Assembly (NCBI GenBank): GCA_023456995.1
Contig: JAEWNU010000179.1
Coordinates: forward strand, 1 to 5,348
Direction: 5' to 3'
Origin: Bacillota bacterium
GTDB lineage: Bacteria > Bacillota > Clostridia > Oscillospirales > Ruminococcaceae
Length of the DNA stretch: 5,348 bases
Of this stretch, positions 1 through 5,348 are shown piece after piece. The number at the start of each line of letters is the position of its first letter. The stretch's first letter is position 1. The notes under the pieces were generated by a model that was given only the letters and a program-made list of their open reading frames with translations, did not search any database and was not told where the DNA came from. A program made the position numbers and the translations under genes.

Positions 1-224
1 ATATCTAGCTGACTTTTGGACGCGCTGCGGCACATGTGCGATATCAGCAGGCAGTCGGGTATCACGGTTAACAGCAGCCGGATATAATCCGGCTCCATCA
101 AATAGTAAAAACAGACCGAAATACCGAGCAAAACAGCGGACTTATGTTTTTCGGGAACGCAGTAATAAATCGCCGCCGACATTGGAAGCAGCAAAAATAA
201 AAAGCCGAGATCGATAAACTGCAT
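1..224 (-). CDS. MBOAT-family membrane-bound O-acyltransferase, N-terminal fragment (probable)
   Basis: This is the start of a gene that runs off the left edge; 74 codons are visible. The ATG at 224 follows a near-perfect Shine-Dalgarno (AAAGGAGGG) and lies 19 bases after the stop of the TOPRIM gene, so the start is well supported. The peptide is very hydrophobic, with segments at about residues 5-22, 30-43 and 48-62. Its spacing matches the N-terminus of AlgI/DltB-like MBOAT proteins: an FLFLLLP segment, then IYY.VPEK, then a second helix ending in FYY, then an EPDY turn and another helix. Family members transfer acyl groups, often acetyl, to extracytoplasmic polysaccharides or teichoic acids, usually with a secreted SGNH/DHHW partner encoded nearby. 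The catalytic histidine of the family would lie beyond the edge, so activity and substrate cannot be judged. Another polytopic membrane protein is possible. The family call is inference from pattern resemblance. Confidence 0.65.
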   Translation of the reverse strand, partial: MQFIDLGFLFLLLPMSAAIYYCVPEKHKSAVLLGISVCFYYLMEPDYIRLLLTVIPDCLLISHMCRSASKSQLD

Positions 225-230
225 GGCGTT

Positions 231-239
231 CCCTCCTTT
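231..239 (-). promoter_or_regulatory. Strong ribosome binding site of the MBOAT-like gene
   Basis: Read on the minus strand this is AAAGGAGGG, with 7 bases between the AGGAGG core and the ATG at 224. It is the best match to the 16S rRNA anti-Shine-Dalgarno in the window and fixes the start of an otherwise short visible reading frame. Confidence 0.85.
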
Positions 240-243
240 ATTG

Positions 244-834
244 CTATTGTGGTAGAGACTCTGCTAGCGTAAAAAACTCCTCGCGGGTGAGCAGGGTGTT
301 GAGCATGGTGAGCATCGCAGAATTTGACAGCCGCTCTGGCAGGTGCAGCTCTCGCAAAAGTGCCCGACGGCGAGTGGCGCTCTCAGGCTTGCCAGTTAAT
401 CCGGCTTCAAACAAGTCTGCAGCCGTGAGGTTGCTTTTTTGCACCACCGTTTCACAGCCGACGCCCGCCCGTTCGAAAGCGGCGCGCAGTGTTTCGGAAT
501 CCATGCCCTCAACACCTAATAGGCCCTCGGCTGAGGGCGCTTGCTTCCGGCGCTCTACGCCCTTGACGCCCGGGATGTAGACCTGAGTTAGCTTTGCTTT
601 TGGTCCCAGCGCATTTTTTAAAAAATTTCGAATGCGAAAACCCGCTTGATCTGAATCGGTCAGCAAAATTAGTCCTGTGGTGCAGGCGATGTGCCGCAGA
701 GAATCAAGTAGCGCCTTATCCTTAAAGATGCGAAAGCCACCAGTTTCAATGATGACACCGTCGATGAGCGAGGCGAGGCGAATACGGTCATAACGCCCTT
801 CAACTATGATAGGCTGCCTTATTTTTATCAACAT
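244..834 (-). CDS. RNase M5-like TOPRIM protein with C-terminal DUF4093
   Basis: A 196-residue protein with an N-terminal TOPRIM fold. The conserved acidic residues are visible: E12 in the IVEGRYD motif (residues 10-16) and the D60-S-D62 pair in LLTDSDQAGF (58-66), which would bind Mg2+. The C-terminal part, about 135-192, resembles the DUF4093 region of RNase M5 (ADLFEAGL near 139-146, LNTLLTREEFF near 178-188). RNase M5 trims precursor 5S rRNA with help from ribosomal protein L18, and typical members are about 180-190 residues. Two things argue for a divergent clade over canonical RnmV. The motif after E12 reads GRYD where canonical proteins have GRDD or GKDD, and the neighbour is holA instead of the usual ksgA. 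I therefore give no symbol. The ATG at 834 overlaps the holA stop by 7 bases, suggesting translational coupling; the upstream purine tract (AAAAGGGTGGGG) is a poor Shine-Dalgarno. Family assignment is strong, the exact RNA substrate is inference. Confidence 0.85.
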   Translation of the reverse strand: MLIKIRQPIIVEGRYDRIRLASLIDGVIIETGGFRIFKDKALLDSLRHIACTTGLILLTDSDQAGFRIRNFLKNALGPKAKLTQVYIPGVKGVERRKQAPSAEGLLGVEGMDSETLRAAFERAGVGCETVVQKSNLTAADLFEAGLTGKPESATRRRALLRELHLPERLSNSAMLTMLNTLLTREEFFTLAESLPQ

Positions 835-1877
835 GCCACCCCACCCTTTTGCAGTGCGCGCATAGCGCGAATGATGGCGGTCTCTAGCACAATACGTTCA
901 TCAGCGTTGCTGCTTTTAAGCGTGGCATCGGCTTCACACAGCAGCTCGCACACCGAATAAATTGCAGCGGCATTGAGTCTGGCACAGTCGCGGTAAGCGT
1001 TTTGAGCGCGCCAGGCAAAGCGGTAAGCGAAGTCACTGGTTAGGTCAGAGGCGGTGCGTCCACCTGTACGAGCCGCGCAAGCGCGTGCCAGATCGCAAAA
1101 GGCACCGCTGAGATTTGCTAAAATCATAATGACCGGTTGGCGTAGTTGCATTAGTGTGTTCACTTGCGAGAGCACCGCCTGCAAATCTCCGCGCAGCATT
1201 AGGCGCGCAAGCGCAAATGGGTCTGCGGAAAGTACCCCCGGGCAGACCCGGCGGATCATGCTATCATCAATATCTTTTTTAATTTCTGTGGCATAAGCGC
1301 AAAGCTTGTCGCACTCGTTTGAGAGGGTGCCCATGTCATCACCGCAATGCGCCAGCAAAAAAGCTGCGACCTCGTTAGATAAGGTTTGGCCCTTACTATT
1401 ACAGCGTGCAATGACAAAACGGCGCAGGTCAGATTCCCCGCGGCGGTCAAGCCGAGCGGCTAACCCGGACTTTTCGGCGGCGCTCAACAGCTTTTTGGCA
1501 CACTTGCCCTTTTTTTCGTCAAAGCTTTCGGCTACCGCTGTAACAATTAGTACGGTACCCTCAGGGATTTCTCCCCAAAAAGCGCTGAGCGCCTTGCAGT
1601 CAGCGTCCATTAGCTGCTCAGCTTCAAAGTTGTCGATGACAATGATTCGCCGGCCGCCAAACATTGAGAGCAGCTGGGCAGCGTCAAACAGCACGGAAAG
1701 ATCCAGCACTTTACCGTCCATATATTCCAGCTGGTCTCCAGCGCGCTCAAACATGTCTATTAATTTCTGCCGCCAGGTGCGTAGCAGCACCGGCTCATTA
1801 CCGAACAGCAGGTAGAGCGGCGCAAAGTTTCCAGTTGAAAGCTGTTCTTTAAGCTGTTTTTCGGTGGTGCAAAGCAT
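828..1877 (-). CDS. holA: DNA polymerase III subunit delta
   Basis: Delta is the clamp-loader wrench: with the gamma/tau and delta-prime subunits it opens the beta sliding clamp and loads it at primer termini. This 349-residue protein has the usual length of about 340. It shows the N-terminal LYLLFGNEPVLL strand-turn (21-32), the LSMFGGRRIIVIDN motif (70-83) typical of delta, the GDDMGTLSNECDKLCAYA segment (179-196) matching the family's 'nE..KL' helix, and a C-terminal helical collar with a KSSNADERIVLE motif (321-332). I chose the ATG at 1877 because AAGGGAG sits 7 bases upstream and the family N-terminus begins there. An in-frame TTG at 1922 would add 15 residues without a ribosome binding site or family resemblance. 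It starts 84 bases after the comEC stop, and its TGA overlaps the start of the TOPRIM gene. Nothing suggests damage. Confidence 0.93.
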   Translation of the reverse strand: MLCTTEKQLKEQLSTGNFAPLYLLFGNEPVLLRTWRQKLIDMFERAGDQLEYMDGKVLDLSVLFDAAQLLSMFGGRRIIVIDNFEAEQLMDADCKALSAFWGEIPEGTVLIVTAVAESFDEKKGKCAKKLLSAAEKSGLAARLDRRGESDLRRFVIARCNSKGQTLSNEVAAFLLAHCGDDMGTLSNECDKLCAYATEIKKDIDDSMIRRVCPGVLSADPFALARLMLRGDLQAVLSQVNTLMQLRQPVIMILANLSGAFCDLARACAARTGGRTASDLTSDFAYRFAWRAQNAYRDCARLNAAAIYSVCELLCEADATLKSSNADERIVLETAIIRAMRALQKGGVAC

Positions 1878-1884
1878 CCGGGTA

Positions 1885-1891
1885 CTCCCTT
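1885..1891 (-). promoter_or_regulatory. Ribosome binding site deciding the holA start
   Basis: On the minus strand this reads AAGGGAG, 7 bases before the ATG at 1877. No comparable purine-rich site precedes the upstream in-frame TTG at 1922, so this site selects the shorter 349-residue product. Confidence 0.7.
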
Positions 1892-1961
1892 CAGACTTAT
1901 AGTTTGCTTGGCCTGTTTTCAATATATATTGCCATATAGGCGGGGGCCAGCCCGTCTATCT

Positions 1962-3923
1962 CTATAATTTTGTCCGTGCGCGTAGAATACTAGCCGAAAA
2001 AGGCTCCAGTTCTGCGTACTTACCTATTATAGCACAATTGCCCCCGATCTTTAACAGTTCAGCTTCTGAAAAGGTTAGTGTTATTTCACTCCCAGATTTA
2101 TGATACCGCACAGCACCATACAGTAGCGTGTCCTGTGGCAGGCTGCGCAAGGGCAGATCAGCCGCATGCGAGAAGGTGACAGAGGCACGCGAGGGCGGGC
2201 AACACAGCACAGTTTCTGGATAATCCATCGCCAGCGCGGCGGTGTGATAGGTCGCCTGCTCCGAAGAATCGATTACGATGGCGTCGAGCGATTTGACGCC
2301 ACTGCGAGCAAATGCGGTTTGAATCTCCTGTAGTGCATAACCGTTTTGTGGTGCTCCAAAAAGGACGGCACGGCTGCCGCAAATAACGGCGGCACCGCTG
2401 TTTTTAAACAGGATAATCTCTGCCCGGTTGAAGTTTATGGTTGCAAACAGAACCGAGACAGTCAGCCCAGCAGCCAGACAGCCCATTACGGCCAAGCGCC
2501 CCAGCGGCGCACGCGGGCGTTTGGCAAGTATTAGAATAAAAAGAAACAAGCTGCCAAATAGCCATGCAGTCTGCCAGCGCTCGGTAAAACCGAGCTGTGC
2601 ACCCGGCAATCGCGAAAATATCCGCGCAATCAAAAGAAGCAGCCGCAACAGCGCGCTACAAGGCAGCGCGGCAATGCTCCCTAACAGCGGCGATACAAAG
2701 CTAAGCCCCAACGCTGTAAGCCCCAGTAGCATGATGGGCTCAATAAGCCAGACCGCCGCTAGGTTTGCGATAAGGCCCAACAGCGGAATCAGGCCAAAAA
2801 ACCAGATGAGCACCGGGGCAGCACCCGCTTGTGCCGCAATTCCAACCGATAAGCTTTGCAACAGATGCGCTATTACACCCCCGTGGGGTTTATGCCCCTG
2901 CAACGCGTTGAATACCGGCTTTTCAAGCGCAGCAAGGCCCGCCACCGCACCGAACGATAGCAAAAATGACACCGAAAGGAGGATATAGGGGTTTTGCAAG
3001 CCCATGAGCAGCGCTGCTACCATCAACGAAGTCAGCGTATCACTGCGGCGGTTAAACAATTCCGCCACATGAACCAGCGTCAGCATGAGAGCGGCGCGAA
3101 TAATTGAGCTGCCAAGGCCACTGACCATTGCAAAGAGCCAGCAGAACGCCAGCGACAACAGCCCAGCTCGCCGGGGCGTACAGATGTGCTGCAGCAGTAT
3201 TCCCACCAGATGGCTGACTAGAATTAGATGCAGACCTGAAACCACTAAAATATGTGACAATCCACTGCCACGAAAATTGGCGGTAACGTCTTTTGTAAGC
3301 CTTGTGCGGTCGCCGGTAAGGATCGCTGACAGCACGCCGGAAACCCGCACGTCTTTGGAGAGGGCTCCCGCGCGGCTAGAAAGGGCTTGTTGCCAGCGTA
3401 ACCGAAGATGCGTGAAGTGATGTGGTGAAATCTCCGGCGGGGGCAACAGCTTAACCAGCTTGTAGCGAAGCGAATCGCCTGAGAAAGACTGTTCGAGCTT
3501 TGCCGTACAGCGTAGAACGTCTCCAATGTCAGATTCTTCTTCAGTATAGCCGCTTAGATTGATGGTAAACGTTCTTTTGACGCCGCTTGCGGTAACGGTA
3601 CCTCTGCCCTGCCACCGGTAGTAATTACCACGCGCCTGCCGCTCGGTAATGGTCAAAACTACTTCGACTGGCTGTTCACTCGTAGCCAGCACAGGGGAAA
3701 GATAATGGCGTACCCCCGCGGTGTATAGTAAACTGAATAGCCCACCCAAAGCGGCACAAGCCAAAAAGAGTACCAACCCTGTACGGAGTTTTGCGTTTGA
3801 AAAAAGCAGCCCCATCAGCGCGATGCCGACGCATATAAGTGCCGCGATAATCCATTCAAAACGCAAAAAGACCGCAGAAGAGGAAAGGAAGACAAATCCC
3901 ATCCAAAACAGCGGTCTTTTCAT
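1962..3923 (-). CDS. comEC: ComEC/Rec2-family DNA uptake channel with degenerate C-terminal domain
   Basis: ComEC is the inner-membrane channel through which single-stranded DNA enters during natural transformation. The 653-residue protein begins with about three hydrophobic segments (5-22, 25-41, 47-68), followed by a soluble beta-rich region (about 80-175) corresponding to the DUF4131/OB-like domain. The Competence domain spans about 195-465. It carries the hallmark GSGLSHILVVSGLH motif (219-232), SSIIRAALM (272-280), NPYILLSVSFLLSFG (311-325) and a QAGAAPVLIWFFGLIPLLGLIANL-type segment (365-388). After the last helix, about 477-496, comes a soluble tail (about 500-653). This sits where many ComEC proteins have a metallo-beta-lactamase-like domain. 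The tail keeps a GVKSLDAIVI strand (542-551), but the expected HxHxDH zinc motif is replaced by DSSEQATYH. The protein is shorter than the common 750-800 residue form. The ATG has an AGGAGA site 7 bases upstream. The gap of 69 bases after the phosphoribosyltransferase holds no terminator. Competence in this organism is not shown by the sequence. Confidence 0.92.
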   Translation of the reverse strand: MKRPLFWMGFVFLSSSAVFLRFEWIIAALICVGIALMGLLFSNAKLRTGLVLFLACAALGGLFSLLYTAGVRHYLSPVLATSEQPVEVVLTITERQARGNYYRWQGRGTVTASGVKRTFTINLSGYTEEESDIGDVLRCTAKLEQSFSGDSLRYKLVKLLPPPEISPHHFTHLRLRWQQALSSRAGALSKDVRVSGVLSAILTGDRTRLTKDVTANFRGSGLSHILVVSGLHLILVSHLVGILLQHICTPRRAGLLSLAFCWLFAMVSGLGSSIIRAALMLTLVHVAELFNRRSDTLTSLMVAALLMGLQNPYILLSVSFLLSFGAVAGLAALEKPVFNALQGHKPHGGVIAHLLQSLSVGIAAQAGAAPVLIWFFGLIPLLGLIANLAAVWLIEPIMLLGLTALGLSFVSPLLGSIAALPCSALLRLLLLIARIFSRLPGAQLGFTERWQTAWLFGSLFLFILILAKRPRAPLGRLAVMGCLAAGLTVSVLFATINFNRAEIILFKNSGAAVICGSRAVLFGAPQNGYALQEIQTAFARSGVKSLDAIVIDSSEQATYHTAALAMDYPETVLCCPPSRASVTFSHAADLPLRSLPQDTLLYGAVRYHKSGSEITLTFSEAELLKIGGNCAIIGKYAELEPFSASILRARTKL

Positions 3924-3930
3924 CAGACGT

Positions 3931-3936
3931 TCTCCT
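3931..3936 (-). promoter_or_regulatory. Ribosome binding site of comEC
   Basis: AGGAGA on the minus strand, 7 bases before the ATG at 3923. It supports this start, which is directly followed by the expected hydrophobic N-terminus. Confidence 0.7.
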
Positions 3937-3992
3937 AACTAAAAGTCAAACCATCTTTATACACGTCACATGTAGTAAAGTCCATCAAAAAA

Positions 3993-4532
3993 TCAGCGGG
4001 GGAATAACGGCAGCGGCTCTAAGAATATAATATCGTCACGCTTTGCTGCATCGCCCTCAGCCAATACGGCGGCACAAGCGACAATGTTACCATTACCCGT
4101 TTCCACCAGCGTTTTAAGGGCGTTGAGCGATTCACCGGTTGAAATAACGTCATCCACAATCAAGACCCGCTTGCCGGAAAGTGCATTAAGGTCGTTTTTA
4201 TCCATATAGAGTGTCTGGATATTTGAAGTGGTGATCGACTTTACTTCCACCGCGACTGGATCAACCATGTAAAGCTTTTTGCTCTTGCGGGCCAAATAAT
4301 AGTTTTTGCCTGACTGGCGGCTCATTTCATAGGCCAGCGGTATGCCCTTGGATTCCGCTGTGATGATAACATCGAAGCGAGGGGCCTTTTTGAGTAACTC
4401 ATCAGCGCAGTTCACAGTCAGCTCAACGTCGGAAAACATGATAAATCCCGCAATAGAAAGCTTGTCATTAAGCGGGCAAAGCGTCAGATCGCGCTCTAAA
4501 CCGGCGACCTTCAGACGGTAGGTTTCAGCCAT
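3993..4532 (-). CDS. APT-like phosphoribosyltransferase family protein
   Basis: A 179-residue type I phosphoribosyltransferase. The PRPP-binding loop VLIVDDVISTGES is at 123-135, with the two acidic residues D127 and D128. Upstream are the VIITAESKGIPLAYEM segment (55-70, resembling the 'aea.G.pla' region of adenine and xanthine phosphoribosyltransferases) and YYLARKSKKLYM (78-89). Such enzymes join a free purine base to PRPP to make a nucleotide. The base specificity (adenine, xanthine or other) cannot be read securely, so no symbol is given. The open frame extends upstream to 4661, into the HIT gene. The ATG at 4532 is preferred because AAAGGAAG precedes it and the conserved N-terminus (ETYRLKVAGLERDL, residues 3-16) begins there; the upstream extension is low-complexity Arg/Ala-rich shadow. 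It starts 44 bases after the HIT stop, consistent with cotranscription and a shared purine-nucleotide theme. Confidence 0.87.
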   Translation of the reverse strand: MAETYRLKVAGLERDLTLCPLNDKLSIAGFIMFSDVELTVNCADELLKKAPRFDVIITAESKGIPLAYEMSRQSGKNYYLARKSKKLYMVDPVAVEVKSITTSNIQTLYMDKNDLNALSGKRVLIVDDVISTGESLNALKTLVETGNGNIVACAAVLAEGDAAKRDDIIFLEPLPLFPR

Positions 4533-4541
4533 GATATAAAA

Positions 4542-4549
4542 CTTCCTTT
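4542..4549 (-). promoter_or_regulatory. Ribosome binding site deciding the phosphoribosyltransferase start
   Basis: AAAGGAAG on the minus strand. The AGGA core is 11 bases from the ATG at 4532, somewhat longer than ideal, but it is the only Shine-Dalgarno-like site that agrees with the conserved N-terminus. Confidence 0.6.
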
Positions 4550-4576
4550 CAGTTATAGCAACATAATAAACTGCAA

Positions 4577-4915
4577 TCAGCCGGGAGGCCAACCGAGGTT
4601 GCGCCCGGCCAGTAGATGAAAGTGCAGGTGCCCGACGGTCTGACCGCCCTCTTCGCCACAATTATTAACCACGCGAAAGCCCTTATCCAGTTTTTCGCGT
4701 CGGGCAATCTCAGCGATAATCTCAAAAATGTGTGCAATCACAGCGCTGTTGTCGGCGGTGATTTCAGCGGCCGAGGAAAGATGCATCTTGGGGATAATCA
4801 CGGCATGAAATGGTGCTTTGGGGTCAATGTCGCGAAACGCCAGTACCAAGTCATCTTCATAGACTTTTGTGCTTGGAATCTCTCCCGCGGCAATCTTGCA
4901 AAACAAACAGTCCAT
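4577..4915 (-). CDS. HIT-family (HinT-like) purine nucleotide phosphoramidase
   Basis: A 112-residue histidine-triad protein of the normal length for bacterial HinT. The catalytic triad motif HLHFHLL is at 96-102, preceded by GQTVG. The N-terminal CLFC pair (C3, C6) with H45 and H96 fits the zinc site found in many HinT-like proteins. The segments FRDIDPKAPFHAVIIPKMH (27-45) and KGFRVVNNCGEEGGQ (78-92) are typical family blocks. HinT enzymes hydrolyse nucleoside 5'-phosphoramidates and aminoacyl-adenylates such as adenylates released by aminoacyl-tRNA synthetases. That makes the position just downstream of alaS suggestive, although the functional link is inference. The ATG at 4915 has AAGGG 7 bases upstream. 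It lies 88 bases after the alaS stop, across a possible stem-loop. Confidence 0.94.
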   Translation of the reverse strand: MDCLFCKIAAGEIPSTKVYEDDLVLAFRDIDPKAPFHAVIIPKMHLSSAAEITADNSAVIAHIFEIIAEIARREKLDKGFRVVNNCGEEGGQTVGHLHFHLLAGRNLGWPPG

Positions 4916-4919
4916 AAAT

Positions 4920-4927
4920 CTTCCCTT
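4920..4927 (-). promoter_or_regulatory. Ribosome binding site of the HIT gene
   Basis: AAGGGAAG on the minus strand, with the AAGGG core 7 bases before the ATG at 4915. It agrees with the conserved MDCLFCKI start of the family. Confidence 0.65.
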
Positions 4928-4945
4928 CTTTCATAATACACAGAA

Positions 4946-4993
4946 CCCTGCGGCGATTGAGAAGGCATAATTCCTGTCCCAAACCGCCGCGGG
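4946..4993 (-). other. Inverted repeat / possible weak terminator or RNA stem between alaS and the HIT gene
   Basis: On the minus strand CCCGCGGCG (4985-4993) can pair with CGCCGCAGGG (4946-4955), a 9-bp GC-rich stem with one bulged A, enclosing a loop of about 29 bases. It begins 11 bases after the alaS stop. The downstream bases (TTCTGTGTATTATG) are only partly T-rich, so it is not a convincing rho-independent terminator. It might attenuate or process a shared transcript. Confidence 0.35.
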
Positions 4994-5003
4994 AAACTTC
5001 AAG

Positions 5004-5348
5004 TTATTTTGTCAGCATTTCTTTAACCAGGCTTTCAACCTTGGAAACCGCCTCGTTAAGCTTGGCAATTTCAGGCGCACCGCCCATGGCAGAATCGGGC
5101 TTGCCGCCACCGGAGCCGCCCGCCATTGCAGTGAGTGATTTTATCAGCTTGCCAGCGTGCGCACCCTTCTGGGCTGCTGCCTTGCTGACAACCGCCAACA
5201 CTGAAGCCTTTGCACCGGTTGCAGAGGTAAACACTGCCATAACTGGCTCGGCATACTCCTTGACCTTGTCACCAAGCGCACGTAGCGCATCGGGTGCCAT
5301 GTCGTTGAAGGAGGCAGTCATCACGCGGATACCGTCGATATCCTTGGC
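5004..5348 (-). CDS. alaS: Alanine--tRNA ligase, C-terminal fragment
   Basis: The last 114 codons of alanyl-tRNA synthetase, open to the right edge with no start inside the window. AlaRS charges tRNA-Ala, and its C-terminal DHHA1/C-Ala region helps dimerisation and tRNA elbow recognition. What is visible fits that region. An LRALGDKVKEY helix is followed by VMAVFTSATGAKASVLAVVSK strands, a KGAHAGKLIKSL helix, the glycine-rich GGSGGGKPDSAMGG loop (the usual form is GGKGGGRPDMAQGG) and a final helix ending MLTK. The gene ends normally with TAA at 5004-5006. The in-frame GTG at 5324 and ATG just after it are internal codons, since the frame continues upstream with family-like sequence (AKDIDGIRVM). 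The catalytic and editing domains are beyond the edge and cannot be judged. Confidence 0.93.
   Translation of the reverse strand, partial: AKDIDGIRVMTASFNDMAPDALRALGDKVKEYAEPVMAVFTSATGAKASVLAVVSKAAAQKGAHAGKLIKSLTAMAGGSGGGKPDSAMGGAPEIAKLNEAVSKVESLVKEMLTK

Noticed and set aside
1306..1815. A 169-codon plus-strand open frame antisense to holA
   Set aside because: Ser/Arg/Pro-rich shadow of holA with no family resemblance; the length is explained by the codon composition of the real gene.
1893..1931. Possible minus-strand promoter before holA (TTGAAA, then TATAAG) with a 12-bp palindrome CAATATATATTG at 1920-1931
   Set aside because: The spacer is only 15 bases, the -10-like box would be about 17 bases from the ATG, and the AT palindrome is short enough to occur by chance. 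Transcription start mapping would settle it.
1941..1954. CGGG...CCCG hairpin between comEC and holA
   Set aside because: Only a 4-bp stem with a 6-base loop and no following T-run, so it is not a credible terminator.
2428..2988. A 186-codon plus-strand open frame antisense to comEC
   Set aside because: It lies wholly inside comEC, has the composition of a shadow frame (rich in Ser, Arg, Pro, Ala), no recognisable domain, and the opposite strand encodes a clearly conserved protein.
3924..3992. Promoter-like TTGATG and TATAAA elements upstream of comEC
   Set aside because: The spacing between them is 21 bases, too long for a standard sigma-A promoter, and no other pair in the gap fits better.
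4616..4936. A 106-codon plus-strand open frame antisense to the HIT gene
   Set aside because: It mirrors the HIT coding region almost exactly and shows no independent motif.
1..5348. Search for a mobile element, CRISPR array, defence system or riboswitch
   Set aside because: All of the window is accounted for by co-directional housekeeping-type genes with short gaps; I found no direct repeats, integrase or transposase, and no intergenic region long enough for a typical riboswitch aptamer.

Overview
The window looks like core chromosome of a low-to-mid-GC Gram-positive bacterium of the class Clostridia. The gene family types and gene order suggest a Ruminococcaceae/Oscillospiraceae-like member. 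This placement rests on protein character (a DUF4093-containing RNase M5-like TOPRIM protein, a clostridial-type APT-like phosphoribosyltransferase, AGGAGG-type ribosome binding sites) and not on any rRNA or marker comparison. Base composition looks even along the window, and I see no transposase, integrase, tRNA, rRNA, CRISPR repeat or prophage gene.

Every supported gene is on the minus strand, so transcription runs from high to low coordinates. In that order they are: the C-terminal part of alanyl-tRNA synthetase (alaS, cut by the right edge); a complete HIT-family nucleotide hydrolase; an APT-like phosphoribosyltransferase; a ComEC/Rec2 DNA-uptake channel protein; the DNA polymerase III delta subunit (holA); an RNase M5-like TOPRIM/DUF4093 protein; and the first 74 residues of a probable MBOAT-family membrane O-acyltransferase (cut by the left edge).

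Spacing is tight throughout. holA and the TOPRIM gene overlap by 7 bases, the TOPRIM-MBOAT gap is 19 bases, and the other gaps are 44 to 88 bases with no convincing rho-independent terminator. The genes probably form one long transcription unit or two nested ones. The only stem-loop of note lies between alaS and the HIT gene and lacks a clear U-tract. No stretch longer than 300 bases is without a gene.

The functions are mostly information processing and nucleotide metabolism: tRNA charging, replication clamp loading, RNA maturation, purine salvage, nucleotide phosphoramidate hydrolysis and DNA uptake. They do not form one pathway; comEC beside holA is a familiar Firmicutes arrangement. I see no undescribed system here. 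The points most worth a second look are the ComEC C-terminal domain, which keeps a metallo-beta-lactamase-like position but has no recognisable zinc-ligand motif; the divergent TOPRIM protein located beside holA instead of ksgA; and the probable acyltransferase gene at the left edge, whose partners lie outside the window.
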